From: an uncultured Treponema sp.
GTDB lineage: Bacteria; Spirochaetota; Spirochaetia; Treponematales; Treponemataceae
Length of the DNA: 64,000 nucleotides
Assembly: GCF_934725225.1 (NCBI RefSeq)
Contig: NZ_CAKVAM010000005.1
Span: forward strand, 124,001 to 188,000
Reading direction: 5' to 3'
Part shown: positions 49,418-58,810 of the stretch, piece by piece
Position numbering within the stretch: position 1 is the first letter of the stretch
Layout: the number at the start of each line of letters is the position of its first letter
Position numbers and translations under genes: made by a program
Notes under the pieces: model-generated
The model's database searches: none
What the model was told of the DNA's origin: nothing
The model's input: only the letters and a program-made list of their open reading frames with translations

Positions 49418-51127
49418 CTATCTTGTTTTATGAAATATTCTTGAAATAAGGTAGTTAATAAAATATAAAAATGGATGTTTATAAAACTTCTCTTTTTCAG
49501 AATTAAAATCATTCTCCTTTTTTATTAACTCCTCTTCTCTTTTCTTCAAAACCAGCTCTTTATTATCGTAATTTGTATTATTTGCATTTTTCTTTTGATA
49601 ATCAAAATCATAAGTTTTTTCTTTCGCTTCAAATGATTTTTCCAAAAACCCAATAACTTTTTCTATAGATTTGTTATTTTCAATATAAATATCATTTGCA
49701 TTTTGAAGAATTTCTGGATTTTCAGAAACAAGTTTTACTAAATCTATTTTTTCATTCAATTTTGTCAAACGATAAGATAAAGCTAAAAAACTTTGTCTGA
49801 AATCATCTGTTATAGTATTGGAAATTAAAATTTTATCTTTTAACAATTCTTTAGGAAGATAGTATTTTCCATTTTTTTCCCATAAATTATATATAATGTA
49901 TTCTATGCATTGAACTTCACAAAAAATACTATCCTCGCTATCAGGAAAAATCTTATTATAATTATCTTTTGTAATATTGAACAATTGTTGATTATCAGTT
50001 AATAGGAAATATTTAGCAGCTTCATATGATTTTGGATTTTTTATATTATTTTTATTTCGGATACATTGTATTCCTATTATAGAATCTATATCTCTTAATA
50101 TTCTATCAGGATAAGATGAAAATGTTGTTTTATATTTTTTTTCAAAACTTTCTTTCAGATTAATTTCATCATAAACACAATTTTCTTTTGTAAGTTCTGG
50201 TTTAGATAAAATTTCAATTTCCTTGCCTAGTATTATTTCTCTTAATTTTTCTCTATCAAGTGGTATAATAGAGTTAAAATTTTCTTTATAGTATTTTTTT
50301 GCTTGTAAATAAACATCTAGACCTTTTGCTGTAAAATTATTTCTTTCATAAGCAAGTTTCCAAGAAAAAAGAATTCCCCATGTCTCCTCAAAAGTATGTT
50401 CAAATAAATAAAATTTGACATCTGAGTCTTTTAACTGTTTAAAAACTTTTTCGTATGTTTTTTTATAATCAATTCCATCATAACCTAAATACTTCATTAA
50501 AATTGGAGTATCTAAAAAAAAGCAACAATTAAAATAATTAAAGTCATAAATCTTCAAAGGTATTTCTTTTATTGATTGTGCTATATTAATATTTTCAATG
50601 AGTTTATATAAATCCTCTCTATTCTTAATTAAATATTTTAAATAAGAATTTCTTAAAGAATCATCTTCTGATTGTTGATATTCTTCATTTTCATTTGAAT
50701 TATCTAAAATTACTCTATTAAAAATGGCTTTACATTCTTGTTTTTTAATATTTTTATTTATTTTGCTATAAAAGTGAAAAAAATCATTTGTTAATTCATT
50801 TAACTTATCATTAAAATTCTTTTTTTCTTCTAATAACTTTTTAGAGAGTTCTTCCAAAGTTATTTCATATTTTTCATCAAATTCATAGCGAGAACCATTA
50901 ATGATAAAATTTTCATTAACAAATTTCTCAATTTTTCCTTTTGGAATGATTATATTATACTCATTTAAGTAAGCATTTCTTATTTTTTCATAATCGTAAA
51001 TTACAACCTGAGTTTTTTGAAGATGATAAATGACATTTCCTAATGCAAAAACAAGAACTTTTATTGGGTTTATTTCGCCTTGGATAAAGTAGACAATACC
51101 TAGTAATTTTTTATTATTTGAACTCAT
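49418..51127 (-). CDS. Large protein with a PIN-like nuclease core, candidate effector
   Basis: This roughly 569-residue protein is not one I recognise as a whole. An N-terminal helical part (residues 1-90) could be a winged helix (IRNAYLNEYNIIIPKGKIEK, then NENFIINGSRYEFDE). A central region has the spaced acidic residues of a PIN domain: Asp206 in FFLDTPILMKYLG, Glu243 in LFEHTFEETW, Asp346/Asp348 in LRDIDSIIGI, and Asp378 in FLLTDNQQLF. PIN domains are metal-dependent RNases. A charged coiled segment (about 505-545) and a hydrophobic end (FLYFINYLISRIF) follow, perhaps a membrane anchor. The ATG at 51127 has GGAAG nine bases upstream; an ATG at 51151 is possible. It overlaps the DUF2971 gene and is very AT-rich. 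Confidence 0.65.
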   Translation of the reverse strand: MSSNNKKLLGIVYFIQGEINPIKVLVFALGNVIYHLQKTQVVIYDYEKIRNAYLNEYNIIIPKGKIEKFVNENFIINGSRYEFDEKYEITLEELSKKLLEEKKNFNDKLNELTNDFFHFYSKINKNIKKQECKAIFNRVILDNSNENEEYQQSEDDSLRNSYLKYLIKNREDLYKLIENINIAQSIKEIPLKIYDFNYFNCCFFLDTPILMKYLGYDGIDYKKTYEKVFKQLKDSDVKFYLFEHTFEETWGILFSWKLAYERNNFTAKGLDVYLQAKKYYKENFNSIIPLDREKLREIILGKEIEILSKPELTKENCVYDEINLKESFEKKYKTTFSSYPDRILRDIDSIIGIQCIRNKNNIKNPKSYEAAKYFLLTDNQQLFNITKDNYNKIFPDSEDSIFCEVQCIEYIIYNLWEKNGKYYLPKELLKDKILISNTITDDFRQSFLALSYRLTKLNEKIDLVKLVSENPEILQNANDIYIENNKSIEKVIGFLEKSFEAKEKTYDFDYQKKNANNTNYDNKELVLKKREEELIKKENDFNSEKEKFYKHPFLYFINYLISRIFHKTR

Positions 51128-51833
51128 AAATTTTTTCTTCCATTTTATCATTTACAAAATATATTTTATATTTATTGCCAACCGAGTTAAATATAAGTTT
51201 TTTAAAACTATCTTTGCATTCTCTTCCAAATATAATTTTTTTCTGAGAAAAATTTTCTATTGGAAAAAAATCCAAAGCTTCTTTATTATCGCATACTTTA
51301 AAAATTCTAAATTCATTTTCTCTTGAAAAAATTGAATCTTTAAGAAAAGCACCGTTCTTTATTATTTGAAAAAAATCAGTTCTATTAACCGTATTTTTTA
51401 ATGTTGAAATATTATTAATAATATCATTTCTATATTCCACATTTCCTGCAAAGCAATTAACATTTAAAGAAATCGTTTGAATTTCATTAGTAACTTTTAG
51501 TATGCCATTACTAGTAGTATTCTTGAATTCTTCATCAGGTATAGAAAACTCTATGCAAATACCTCTGTGAGAATCTCCATAAAACGACCAAAAATATCGT
51601 TTTATTTCATCATAATTATCCAACTTATTTGAAACATCAAACAAACACAGAACTTTTAAATTTGAAATATAACAACGTTCTTCATACTTTAGATTTTTCA
51701 AAAAATCATTATCCCTTAATAACGCACAATCAAAAACATCATTAAAATTATTTGGATTGGAAAGAGTTAACTGCTCTTTTATAATATTATCCAAAACATA
51801 TAATTTCATCGGACAAAATTTTCTAAAAATCAT
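51114..51833 (-). CDS. DUF2971 domain protein
   Basis: This 239-residue protein shows the DUF2971 pattern: an N-terminal LYVLDNIIKEQLTLSNPNNF followed by NDVFDC, then VLCLFDVSN and YFWSFYGDSHRGICIEFSI, in place of the usual FSE and WSHYADSHKGICIEF segments. The biochemical function of DUF2971 is not known to me. The ATG overlaps the stop of the upstream glycosyltransferase gene (ATGA), and its 3' end overlaps the PIN-like gene by 14 bases, so the pair is co-transcribed and joined to the glycan operon. Both genes are more AT-rich than the neighbouring glycosyltransferase. Confidence 0.75.
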   Translation of the reverse strand: MIFRKFCPMKLYVLDNIIKEQLTLSNPNNFNDVFDCALLRDNDFLKNLKYEERCYISNLKVLCLFDVSNKLDNYDEIKRYFWSFYGDSHRGICIEFSIPDEEFKNTTSNGILKVTNEIQTISLNVNCFAGNVEYRNDIINNISTLKNTVNRTDFFQIIKNGAFLKDSIFSRENEFRIFKVCDNKEALDFFPIENFSQKKIIFGRECKDSFKKLIFNSVGNKYKIYFVNDKMEEKIYEFK

Positions 51834-52693
51834 TTTACCTGTATTTTATATTTTAAATTAATTTCATTAGACTCAAGCTCTCTCATCTCTCCCAATACCT
51901 TTTTATTCATCTCCCATCTTTCCTTGTCAAAGAACCAGCCGAATTTATTGAAATATTTGACTGCGCTTTTAATGTGTTCCAAAAGCATTTTTTTATTCTT
52001 GTAGCTTTCTTTTGCATGGTCGTGAATTATCGTAACGTCCGGATAGAACAGAGTTTTTCCAACTCGGTGCAGACGGCGGATAAGGTCAAAGTCCTCGCAG
52101 TACATAAAATACCGATCGTCAAAAAATATATTGTTCTTCTCAAGCGCGCTTGTCCGCATGAACATAAAGCAACCGCTAAGGCACGGCGGATTCATGATTT
52201 TGTCATAACAGCTCATTTTCAGAGTGTATCTGTCATTCATTTTTTGAATCAGTTTCGTCTTTGGCATGAACCGGCGGAAAATCAGGTCGAAAGGAGTCGG
52301 AAGCAGTTTACACAAATACTGAAGTTCGCCGTTCGGATAGACAACTTTTGGAAGAACATAAACAGCATCTGAATTGCCGTCCATAAATTCAACAAGTTTC
52401 GGAAGAACATCTGGCGCAAATTTTATGTCAGGATTCAGAACAATGTGATATTCACTTTTTTCCTGAACTGCCTTTTTTATCGCAATATTATGAGCCGCAC
52501 CATAGCCGATATTTTTACCGTTAAATATGTACTCGGATTTTTCAACATCCTCGCAAACTTCACGTAAAGATTCGTCAGGCGAATTATCGACAAAATAAAT
52601 TTTATCCATAACTTCGGATTTTTTTACGCAGTCAATAAGCGCAGACAGCTGGTCTGCACGAGTTTTGTAAAGGACAACGCTGGACGTCAGCAT
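51830..52693 (-). CDS. Family 2 glycosyltransferase, rhamnosyltransferase-like
   Basis: This 287-residue GT2 enzyme starts with SSVVLYKTRADQLSALIDCV and has VDNSPDESL, the nucleotide-sugar region GKNIGYGAAHNIAIKKA, the DxD-like NPDIKF, LSGCFMFMRTSAL and YCEDFDLIRRLHRVGK. The order matches WbbL/RfbF-type rhamnosyltransferases, which fits rfbD nearby. The ATG at 52693 has GGAG six bases upstream; another ATG lies four codons earlier at 52705. The enzyme would act on the cytoplasmic face on a lipid-linked glycan. Confidence 0.87.
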   Translation of the reverse strand: MLTSSVVLYKTRADQLSALIDCVKKSEVMDKIYFVDNSPDESLREVCEDVEKSEYIFNGKNIGYGAAHNIAIKKAVQEKSEYHIVLNPDIKFAPDVLPKLVEFMDGNSDAVYVLPKVVYPNGELQYLCKLLPTPFDLIFRRFMPKTKLIQKMNDRYTLKMSCYDKIMNPPCLSGCFMFMRTSALEKNNIFFDDRYFMYCEDFDLIRRLHRVGKTLFYPDVTIIHDHAKESYKNKKMLLEHIKSAVKYFNKFGWFFDKERWEMNKKVLGEMRELESNEINLKYKIQVK

Positions 52694-52786
52694 AGATAGC
52701 TCCATGTCTGTTTTGTTGAGAAAAACATGATTTTTGGAAATTTTGTTTTTATGATTTAGATTTAAAAGTTTTTATTTTTGAGAAAT

Positions 52787-53479
52787 TTATTTCTTTATTG
52801 ATTTCAAAAGAATGATACGGTCTTTAAGTCTTGCAAAAAATGGACGGCTACTTTTTTCTGATGAATTGCTGGCATTCGAATTGTGCCTTCTGTAATGAAT
52901 CAGCTTTTCGTCAGAAAATTTCACTTTGTATCCATTGAAAGCCGCAAAGTTTCCGATATAGGAATCATGCATAGGAAGCTTTTTCGGAAAAGGCAGCAAG
53001 GCTTCGCAAAGTTTTTTTGAAAAGCACATACAGCAACCGTGATAGCCGTTTTTCAGAAGGTTATAGAACTTTCCACTTTTGGTATGGTTCAGCTTGAAGA
53101 AAGATTCCGATGTCTGATTTCCGTTTCCGTCTACAATGTCCGCATCGTGAATCACAAGGTCGCTGTCTTTAAGTTTTTCCATGCAGACTGAAACTTTGTC
53201 CACCGTCCATTCATCGTCCTGGTCAGAAAGAAAGATGAAGTCGCCTTTTGCGTTTTTCAGGGCATTTTCAAGGTTGTAAATCGGCGAATGAAAAGAGTTG
53301 TTTTCAAGCAGATGAATCCGGCTGTCGTTGAATGATTTTATTATCTCAACAGTTTTGTCAGCCGAAGAATCGTCTGAAATCACGACTTCGTCATCGTTTC
53401 CAAGCTGAGAGAGAATCGACTCCAGTTGTATTCGTATGAATTTTTCGCCGTTGTAAGTCGGCATACAGACAGAAATCAT
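52787..53479 (-). CDS. Family 2 glycosyltransferase
   Basis: This 230-residue GT2 enzyme has the N-terminal MISVCMPTYNGEKFIRIQLE, VVISDDSSADKTVEII, the FLSDQDDEW motif with the metal-binding acidic residues, and HDADIVDGNGN. The C-terminus is short, with a MHDSYIGNFAAFNG segment. It resembles the rhamnosyltransferase-like GT2 group and the next gene upstream (53570-54514), which shares the same motifs, so the two are probably paralogues. GGAA precedes the ATG. Acceptor and donor are not known. Confidence 0.87.
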   Translation of the reverse strand: MISVCMPTYNGEKFIRIQLESILSQLGNDDEVVISDDSSADKTVEIIKSFNDSRIHLLENNSFHSPIYNLENALKNAKGDFIFLSDQDDEWTVDKVSVCMEKLKDSDLVIHDADIVDGNGNQTSESFFKLNHTKSGKFYNLLKNGYHGCCMCFSKKLCEALLPFPKKLPMHDSYIGNFAAFNGYKVKFSDEKLIHYRRHNSNASNSSEKSSRPFFARLKDRIILLKSIKK

Positions 53480-53569
53480 AAGTTTATTTGTTCCTTAACA
53501 GAGTGAGTAGAAATGAAGGATTCTTATTTTAAAAACAAAAATTTATATAGTTAAACGAAAAATGCTTTT

Positions 53570-54514
53570 TTAGAGAAATAGTAAATAGCCAATATTTCTC
53601 TTTATTCCATGTTTTAAAAATCCATTTTTTATAACAAAAAATATTCTGTAAATTTTTGAATACTCTTTTAGATTTGCAAAAATATTTAATTTATTAAGCT
53701 CTATTTCTGAAAGCTTTTCTTCAAAATAACTTTTAAAGAATAAAGCAAATTTTCTATATGCTTTAAGTTCTTCTTGATATTTTTTCTTATCCAAAAATCT
53801 TCTTATAATATATTTTGATGATTTAGTATCATATGCACCAACAACATTTTTTCCATGTTGCCTGTATAATTCTATAGTTTTATCAACATAGATTTTTTTA
53901 CCAAATTCACAAGCAATTGTTGCAAAGAAAGAATCATGCATAATTATTGATGAAGTATCTTTAAGTAAATCTTGCTTATTCAAAAAAACAAAATTTTTTA
54001 ACTCATTATTTATAAGCATTACACATCCGGTAACATTGTTTTGTACAAAATAAAAATGTTTATTTTTGGGATTTTTTGGCAGATTCATATAATTAATATA
54101 AGAGTCTGAAATTCTATCAAGATTCTCTTCAACAACTTCTAAATCACCATGAATTAAAACTGGTTTGTTTTTTATATCTTCAGATAAAATACTATATCTA
54201 TTTATAAGCGTGCTTACATGGTCTTTCGTCCATACATCATCCTGGTCGCTGAACAAGAACAAATCGCTTTCAACATTTTCAAGCATATACAAAAAATGCT
54301 TACAAGCAGATTTATTCGGCTCATGCTTAGGCAAAATTCTTATTCTTTCATCTTTCTTTGAATAACCAGCAATGATTTTTAAAGTATTGTCAGAACTTCC
54401 GTCATCAGAAATATAAAGAATAAAATCCTTAAAGTCTTGATTTAAAATTGAATCAAGCTGTTCACGAAGATATTTTTCTCCGTTGTATGTTGCGAGAAGA
54501 ATTGAAATTTTCAT
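53570..54514 (-). CDS. Family 2 glycosyltransferase
   Basis: This 314-residue GT2 enzyme starts MKISILLATYNGEKYLREQL and has ILYISDDGSSDNTLKII, LFLFSDQDDVWTKDHV, NNVTGCVMLIN and IIMHDSFFATIACEFG. Compared with the enzyme at 52787 it has about 85 further C-terminal residues. The AT-rich codon use suggests a history of transfer, as for most genes here. The specificity is unknown. Confidence 0.88.
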   Translation of the reverse strand: MKISILLATYNGEKYLREQLDSILNQDFKDFILYISDDGSSDNTLKIIAGYSKKDERIRILPKHEPNKSACKHFLYMLENVESDLFLFSDQDDVWTKDHVSTLINRYSILSEDIKNKPVLIHGDLEVVEENLDRISDSYINYMNLPKNPKNKHFYFVQNNVTGCVMLINNELKNFVFLNKQDLLKDTSSIIMHDSFFATIACEFGKKIYVDKTIELYRQHGKNVVGAYDTKSSKYIIRRFLDKKKYQEELKAYRKFALFFKSYFEEKLSEIELNKLNIFANLKEYSKIYRIFFVIKNGFLKHGIKRNIGYLLFL

Positions 54515-54556
54515 AGTTTTCGCTGTCTTATATTTTTTTAGAATAGTTAGAGTGTA

Positions 54557-55813
54557 TTAATTTTTATATTTAAAAATATGTTTTAATAAAAATAGTTTTT
54601 TAGACTTACTTTTATAAACAATATCCAATGAAAAATTTTCACAAGTGCCCAATGTTCCTATAATTGCAAAAACTATGAAACCTGTAGAACTGATTAAAAG
54701 AGGATTTGTTCCACTAATAAAAAGATACGCTAAATATCCTATAGAAATAGTAATTTTAAAAAATCTATCAAAAACAGTATTTTTAAAAATAAAAAAAACA
54801 GGAGAAAGAAGCAGTAAACATAAGATAATAGTTTGAATAAGACCAAAATCTTTTATAAGATCATAATAAGAAAGTTCTGTATAAGAACAAAACCTATTGA
54901 AACCTTTTGAATAAAAGATTGTTCCAGGCCCTTTTCCACAAAAAACAAATTGTAAAGGATTTTGCTCAAATAAATTCCGATATGAAATTATATGATTTTT
55001 CTTTACTCCAAGAGAAGAAACATCATTATCATTTAATAATTTCATAATAACAAGAAGTGCAGATATTGCAAATAAAATAAAAATTAGAATAAATTTTAGA
55101 GTTTTTTTCTTTATATAAAATGTATAAAAAGAATACGCAAATAATACAATCATAATTCCAGAGAGCATATTTGCACGTGTTCCTGAACAAAATAACGCCC
55201 CCATAAAAATTAGCATCTGAATCAGATAGCTATTTTTTTTTGTAGTAAAGTAATAGTAACAGACAAAAGCTAGACATATTGTAAAAACGGAAGATGTTCG
55301 TATATAAACAGAAGCAAAATGTAAACCTAAAAAAGTTCTATTCATATTAACCATTACAACATTGTTATGAGTTGAAAAAAAAGAGTAAAAAATGGACTCA
55401 ATATCAGGAGAACTAGTCATAAGTAAATAAATTGCTATATTAACAATGGCAACAAATAACATTACATAATAGAAAATTTTTATACTTTTTAAATAATGAT
55501 TACTACACCAAAAAATGTATGTTAAAAATAAAAATGATTTTAATATGCCATTAGTTCGCTGATAATCTAAATTTTCATCAAACATTAAACCTAGTAAAAA
55601 TGAAATGAAATATACACATAAAAATACGAGAATAATTTTTAAATCTCTAAAATTTGCAAAAGGCAGACTCACAAGAACAAATAATACAAAACTAATGTTT
55701 TTTAAATGTAATAACTCATTCGTTGGATCAACAAGAACTGAAAAAATCAAAATTGCATTCAGTAAAAAACTTAATGATTTCAATTTTGTCATATATAATG
55801 GATTTAGTTTCAT
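54557..55813 (-). CDS. Wzy-like polysaccharide polymerase
   Basis: This 418-residue hydrophobic protein has about ten to twelve membrane helices and a longer loop near residues 265-310 (SSLGVKKNHIISYRNLFEQN, then FCGKGPGTIFYS), as in O-antigen polymerases and ligases of the Wzy/WaaL group. Wzy proteins are too divergent for a firm call by motif, but topology, length and place between glycosyltransferases and a Wzx-type flippase support it. The gene is very AT-rich. Confidence 0.7.
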   Translation of the reverse strand: MKLNPLYMTKLKSLSFLLNAILIFSVLVDPTNELLHLKNISFVLFVLVSLPFANFRDLKIILVFLCVYFISFLLGLMFDENLDYQRTNGILKSFLFLTYIFWCSNHYLKSIKIFYYVMLFVAIVNIAIYLLMTSSPDIESIFYSFFSTHNNVVMVNMNRTFLGLHFASVYIRTSSVFTICLAFVCYYYFTTKKNSYLIQMLIFMGALFCSGTRANMLSGIMIVLFAYSFYTFYIKKKTLKFILIFILFAISALLVIMKLLNDNDVSSLGVKKNHIISYRNLFEQNPLQFVFCGKGPGTIFYSKGFNRFCSYTELSYYDLIKDFGLIQTIILCLLLLSPVFFIFKNTVFDRFFKITISIGYLAYLFISGTNPLLISSTGFIVFAIIGTLGTCENFSLDIVYKSKSKKLFLLKHIFKYKN

Positions 55814-56056
55814 TTTTTATAAATCTACCTTTAAGCTAAACAGAAAGGATTTTGCTTTACCTTGCAATATCCTAATAATTTATAATTATCAATTTTCAAA
55901 AAATATTTTTTTTATAATAATCAAGAGATTTCATTTTCAAAAATTACAAAAATCAACCCCGATAGAATATTTATACCTAAAAATTATTTTTAATATTTAT
56001 TTTAGTAAAGCAATACTAAATCAAAATGCTTTCACGTTTCTGCAAGTCTTTTTCTA
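55814..56056. other. Non-coding AT-rich gap in the polysaccharide operon
   Basis: These 243 bases hold no convincing gene on either strand, no clear promoter and no terminator. It is probably decayed sequence next to the small remnant at 56057. Confidence 0.4.
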
Positions 56057-56284
56057 TTAAAGCCCAAAATCTTTTAAAAATATTAAATATATTGAAAGCA
56101 GCTCATTTATCTCATTTTGATTTGAATCAATATATAAATTATTTTCACAATCAAAGTGGATAAATTCATTAAGACTTTCTTCTTGATTGTTTTTTGAGAC
56201 AACAACCATTTCCTTAGAAAGTTGCCCTTTTATTTTTAATTTTTTAGATTTCTCCAATATACTCTTCCAATGAATTTTGAACAT
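56057..56284 (-). CDS. Small hypothetical protein, perhaps a gene remnant
   Basis: These 75 codons start MFKIHWKSILEKSKKLKIKG and end SIYLIFLKDFGL. The composition is protein-like, with MVVVSKNNQEESLNEF in the middle, but no ribosome binding site or family is recognised. It may be the tail of a lost glycan gene, or a spurious frame in AT-rich sequence. Confidence 0.3.
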   Translation of the reverse strand: MFKIHWKSILEKSKKLKIKGQLSKEMVVVSKNNQEESLNEFIHFDCENNLYIDSNQNEINELLSIYLIFLKDFGL

Positions 56285-56340
56285 ATTCTACAAATGCTTT
56301 CATTTTTTATATTTCCAATATGTTTTAATAATTCAATCTT

Positions 56341-57303
56341 CTATCTGAACAATTCACTCAAAAACTGCTCCGTCCCATATTCTGGAAATATTTTAGTTTC
56401 AATTTTTCGAGATGCATTTAAATCAATATCATCAGCTCCTGAGATAATTGCATATCTTGTAATATCTATATTCTTTTCTTTATTAATATTTTTGTTCGTT
56501 GTAAAAAGAAAATTGTTCATCGCAACTGTTTCTATAGTACGCATTGTTAGTCCAGACTGATCTGGATGGCATAAATCCAGAACGGCTTTAGCTCTTTTTA
56601 ACAAGGCTAAATATTCGTCATAATTCAATGGATTATGTAATATACATTCTTTTAAGAATTTTTTACTTATAGACTTATTGAATAAAAGTTTTAAATACTG
56701 AATTTTCCCGACTAGAATTTTAAGAACAATTTTTTTATCGCTGTTTTCATACTTTTGGAATATCTCATTGAGCATTTTTATTCTGTTTGAATGAGCCCAA
56801 CCAAGAAAGAATAAATCAATATCTTTTTCATACGAAGGAACAGAAACTTCTCTTGCAAACAAAGCTCTATATTTAAATCCATATTTTTCGCAGTCATCAA
56901 AGTCAAAAGAAAATACTGAATTAAACAGCTTTATAATATTTAACAATCCAAGATTTCTTTTTATTGAATCCCATTCGTATAAAATAAATTTTGCCTTTGG
57001 TTGAGATTTACGCAACACTTGTACAATTTCTGCATTAAAGACATCTCCCTTTATTACAAAAACAAAATCATATTCTTCGACTGCTTTAGAATAAATTTTC
57101 TTTAAGAGATTCTTTTGCAGGCATTTCATCTGCCAATTTTTGCTAATATGGACAATAAGCTTATAAAATGGAAATTTCTCCCAAGCGTTTATATAATCTA
57201 TAATAGCTTCTTCTTTCTCAAGATTTTCCTTTATAACTTTTTCATAATCATAAAATCCGATTCCAAAGAAAAGTATTTTCTTTTTATTGATTGCTTCAAT
57301 CAT
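56341..57303 (-). CDS. GT-B-like glycosyltransferase of the CgeB / LPS type
   Basis: This 320-residue protein starts KKKILFFGIGFYDYEKVIKE and has YDFVFVIKGDVFNAEIVQVL, FILYEWDSIKRN, DLFFLGWAHSNRIKML and, near the C-terminus, LDLCHPDQSGLTMRTIETVA, a motif seen in putative LPS/capsule glycosyltransferases related to CgeB. The last motif likely binds the nucleotide sugar. Its start codon overlaps the stop of the upstream epimerase gene by one base. Donor and acceptor are unknown. Confidence 0.72.
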   Translation of the reverse strand: MIEAINKKKILFFGIGFYDYEKVIKENLEKEEAIIDYINAWEKFPFYKLIVHISKNWQMKCLQKNLLKKIYSKAVEEYDFVFVIKGDVFNAEIVQVLRKSQPKAKFILYEWDSIKRNLGLLNIIKLFNSVFSFDFDDCEKYGFKYRALFAREVSVPSYEKDIDLFFLGWAHSNRIKMLNEIFQKYENSDKKIVLKILVGKIQYLKLLFNKSISKKFLKECILHNPLNYDEYLALLKRAKAVLDLCHPDQSGLTMRTIETVAMNNFLFTTNKNINKEKNIDITRYAIISGADDIDLNASRKIETKIFPEYGTEQFLSELFR

Positions 57304-58133
57304 CAGTCTTCCCCTAGAATCTTTTTTATCTTTGTATTGTCTCCCCAGATTGCAAGCGAATCGTAAGGTCTGTCCGGGAATGCGCCGTATTCAAGTTTGA
57401 TGTCAAGATTGTTTTCCTTGATAAATCGCTCAACCCGGGAAGCAAGTGTCTCAGGCTTTCCGCAGCAGGCGTTTATTGTTCCGAAAACCGTGTCATTCAG
57501 GATAACAGCGGCCACCTGTTTGCAGAAGACATTGAAATCCAGAAAGTCGAACTGGTTTATTCCAGACGTGAACGGAAATGTCTTCTTTCCGTCCGCCGCA
57601 GCCTGCATTATCTTTGAGAAAATCGAGCAGCCTTTCACAGTGTTGTCAACAATGTAAAAGCCACGCACCCACTGTAGCCGGGTCTCTGTATTTTTTACGA
57701 GCAGCTCCGTCATCTGTCGCAGCGCGTTCTTTGCTATTCCGTAAAGTGAAAGCGGATTGCACGGAGTGTTCTCGTTTATGCTTCCCTCGTGGAACCCGAC
57801 CTCGTGCATGCTGCCAAGAACGACAAGCTTCTTCACCCCGCCGCAAACCATTTTCTTAAGGAATTCATAATGCTTCGGAAGGTCAAGGATGTGGTTGTCC
57901 GAGGCATGCTTGAATCCGTCCCGCCAGGCAAGATGGACAAGAACATCAGGCTTGCCGAAATGCTCAAACGGATTCTCTATTTCAAAAAGATTTCCGGCAA
58001 TGGAAGAGACATTTTTATATCCATAAGTAAAATCAGTGAAGTCCGAGGCGACAATCTCATTTCCGCTTTCTGAAAGCTCCTTTATGATTCCGTGCCCCAT
58101 AAAACCGTTCGCACCAGTTACAAGTATTTTCAT
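57303..58133 (-). CDS. NAD-dependent epimerase/dehydratase
   Basis: This 276-residue SDR protein has the NAD loop MKILVTGANGFMGHGIIKEL, LVHLAWRDG, VVLGSMHEVGFHEG and the catalytic YGIAKNALRQM (YxxxK). LQWVRGFYIVDN and the C-terminal YGAFPDRPYDSLAIWGDN agree with extended SDR sugar-nucleotide epimerases or reductases. The substrate is not clear. The ATG at 58133 has GGA eight bases before it; the frame opens with TTG at 58145. The gene is visibly richer in G+C than the genes on both sides, so it was probably acquired separately. Confidence 0.82.
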   Translation of the reverse strand: MKILVTGANGFMGHGIIKELSESGNEIVASDFTDFTYGYKNVSSIAGNLFEIENPFEHFGKPDVLVHLAWRDGFKHASDNHILDLPKHYEFLKKMVCGGVKKLVVLGSMHEVGFHEGSINENTPCNPLSLYGIAKNALRQMTELLVKNTETRLQWVRGFYIVDNTVKGCSIFSKIMQAAADGKKTFPFTSGINQFDFLDFNVFCKQVAAVILNDTVFGTINACCGKPETLASRVERFIKENNLDIKLEYGAFPDRPYDSLAIWGDNTKIKKILGED

Positions 58134-58215
58134 GCATTGTTCCAAAAATTGTTGATTTTAAAATTTGTAAATAATTGTCTAGTTACTTTTTTTATTGCTG
58201 ATACCAGAAAGGTTA

Positions 58216-58770
58216 TTAAAGATATTTGATAATTTTAGCAGGAACACCTGCTACTACAGTTTTCTCAGGCACATCATGTGTTACAACTGAATTTGCGCCT
58301 ATGACGCAGCCATTGCCAAGCCTAATACCAGGAATTATTTTTGCTCCAATACCTATGAAAACATTATCACCTATAGAAGTTTGTTTTATTTCTAAGTCAG
58401 TTTCCATAATATGTTTACCTGGAATATACTGATGATTGCAGTCTGATATATAGACATACGCAGAAATCACACAATTGTTTCCAATCGCAAGATTGTCTGT
58501 GGCAATTATATGACAACCTTGCTCAATAGAAGTTTCATTACCTATCGTGAGTCTTGGAGAAAAACTTTGCTCGTGCCATTTTGAAATAGCTTCTATTCTA
58601 GCTCCGTTCAAGATATGCACATTATTTCCAATATGAATATATTTTTTACCAACAATTCTCATTGGTTTTATGATTTTAGAATGTCGTCCGAAATATCCAT
58701 ATCGTATATTTTCCTTGAAATGCACAAGGAGAGTATGTATTTTTCTTTGAATTTTACAAAACAATGTCAT
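58216..58770 (-). CDS. Hexapeptide-repeat acyltransferase
   Basis: This 184-residue enzyme of the left-handed beta-helix family (WbbJ/maltose O-acetyltransferase type) has IKPMRIVGKKYIHIGNNVHI, hexapeptide turns such as LTIGNETSIEQGCHI and LAIGNNCVISAYVYI, and the C-terminal IGANSVVTHDVPEKTVVAGV followed by PAKIIKYL. It likely O- or N-acetylates a glycan residue. The ATG at 58770 has GGA upstream; other starts in frame are an ATG at 58782 and a TTG at 58797. It is a paralogue of the gene at 58811 and lies just after the poly-G tract. Confidence 0.83.
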   Translation of the reverse strand: MTLFCKIQRKIHTLLVHFKENIRYGYFGRHSKIIKPMRIVGKKYIHIGNNVHILNGARIEAISKWHEQSFSPRLTIGNETSIEQGCHIIATDNLAIGNNCVISAYVYISDCNHQYIPGKHIMETDLEIKQTSIGDNVFIGIGAKIIPGIRLGNGCVIGANSVVTHDVPEKTVVAGVPAKIIKYL

Positions 58771-58810
58771 GCTGCAGTCCATACAGTGAAGCTGCAACGA
58801 AGATGATTAT

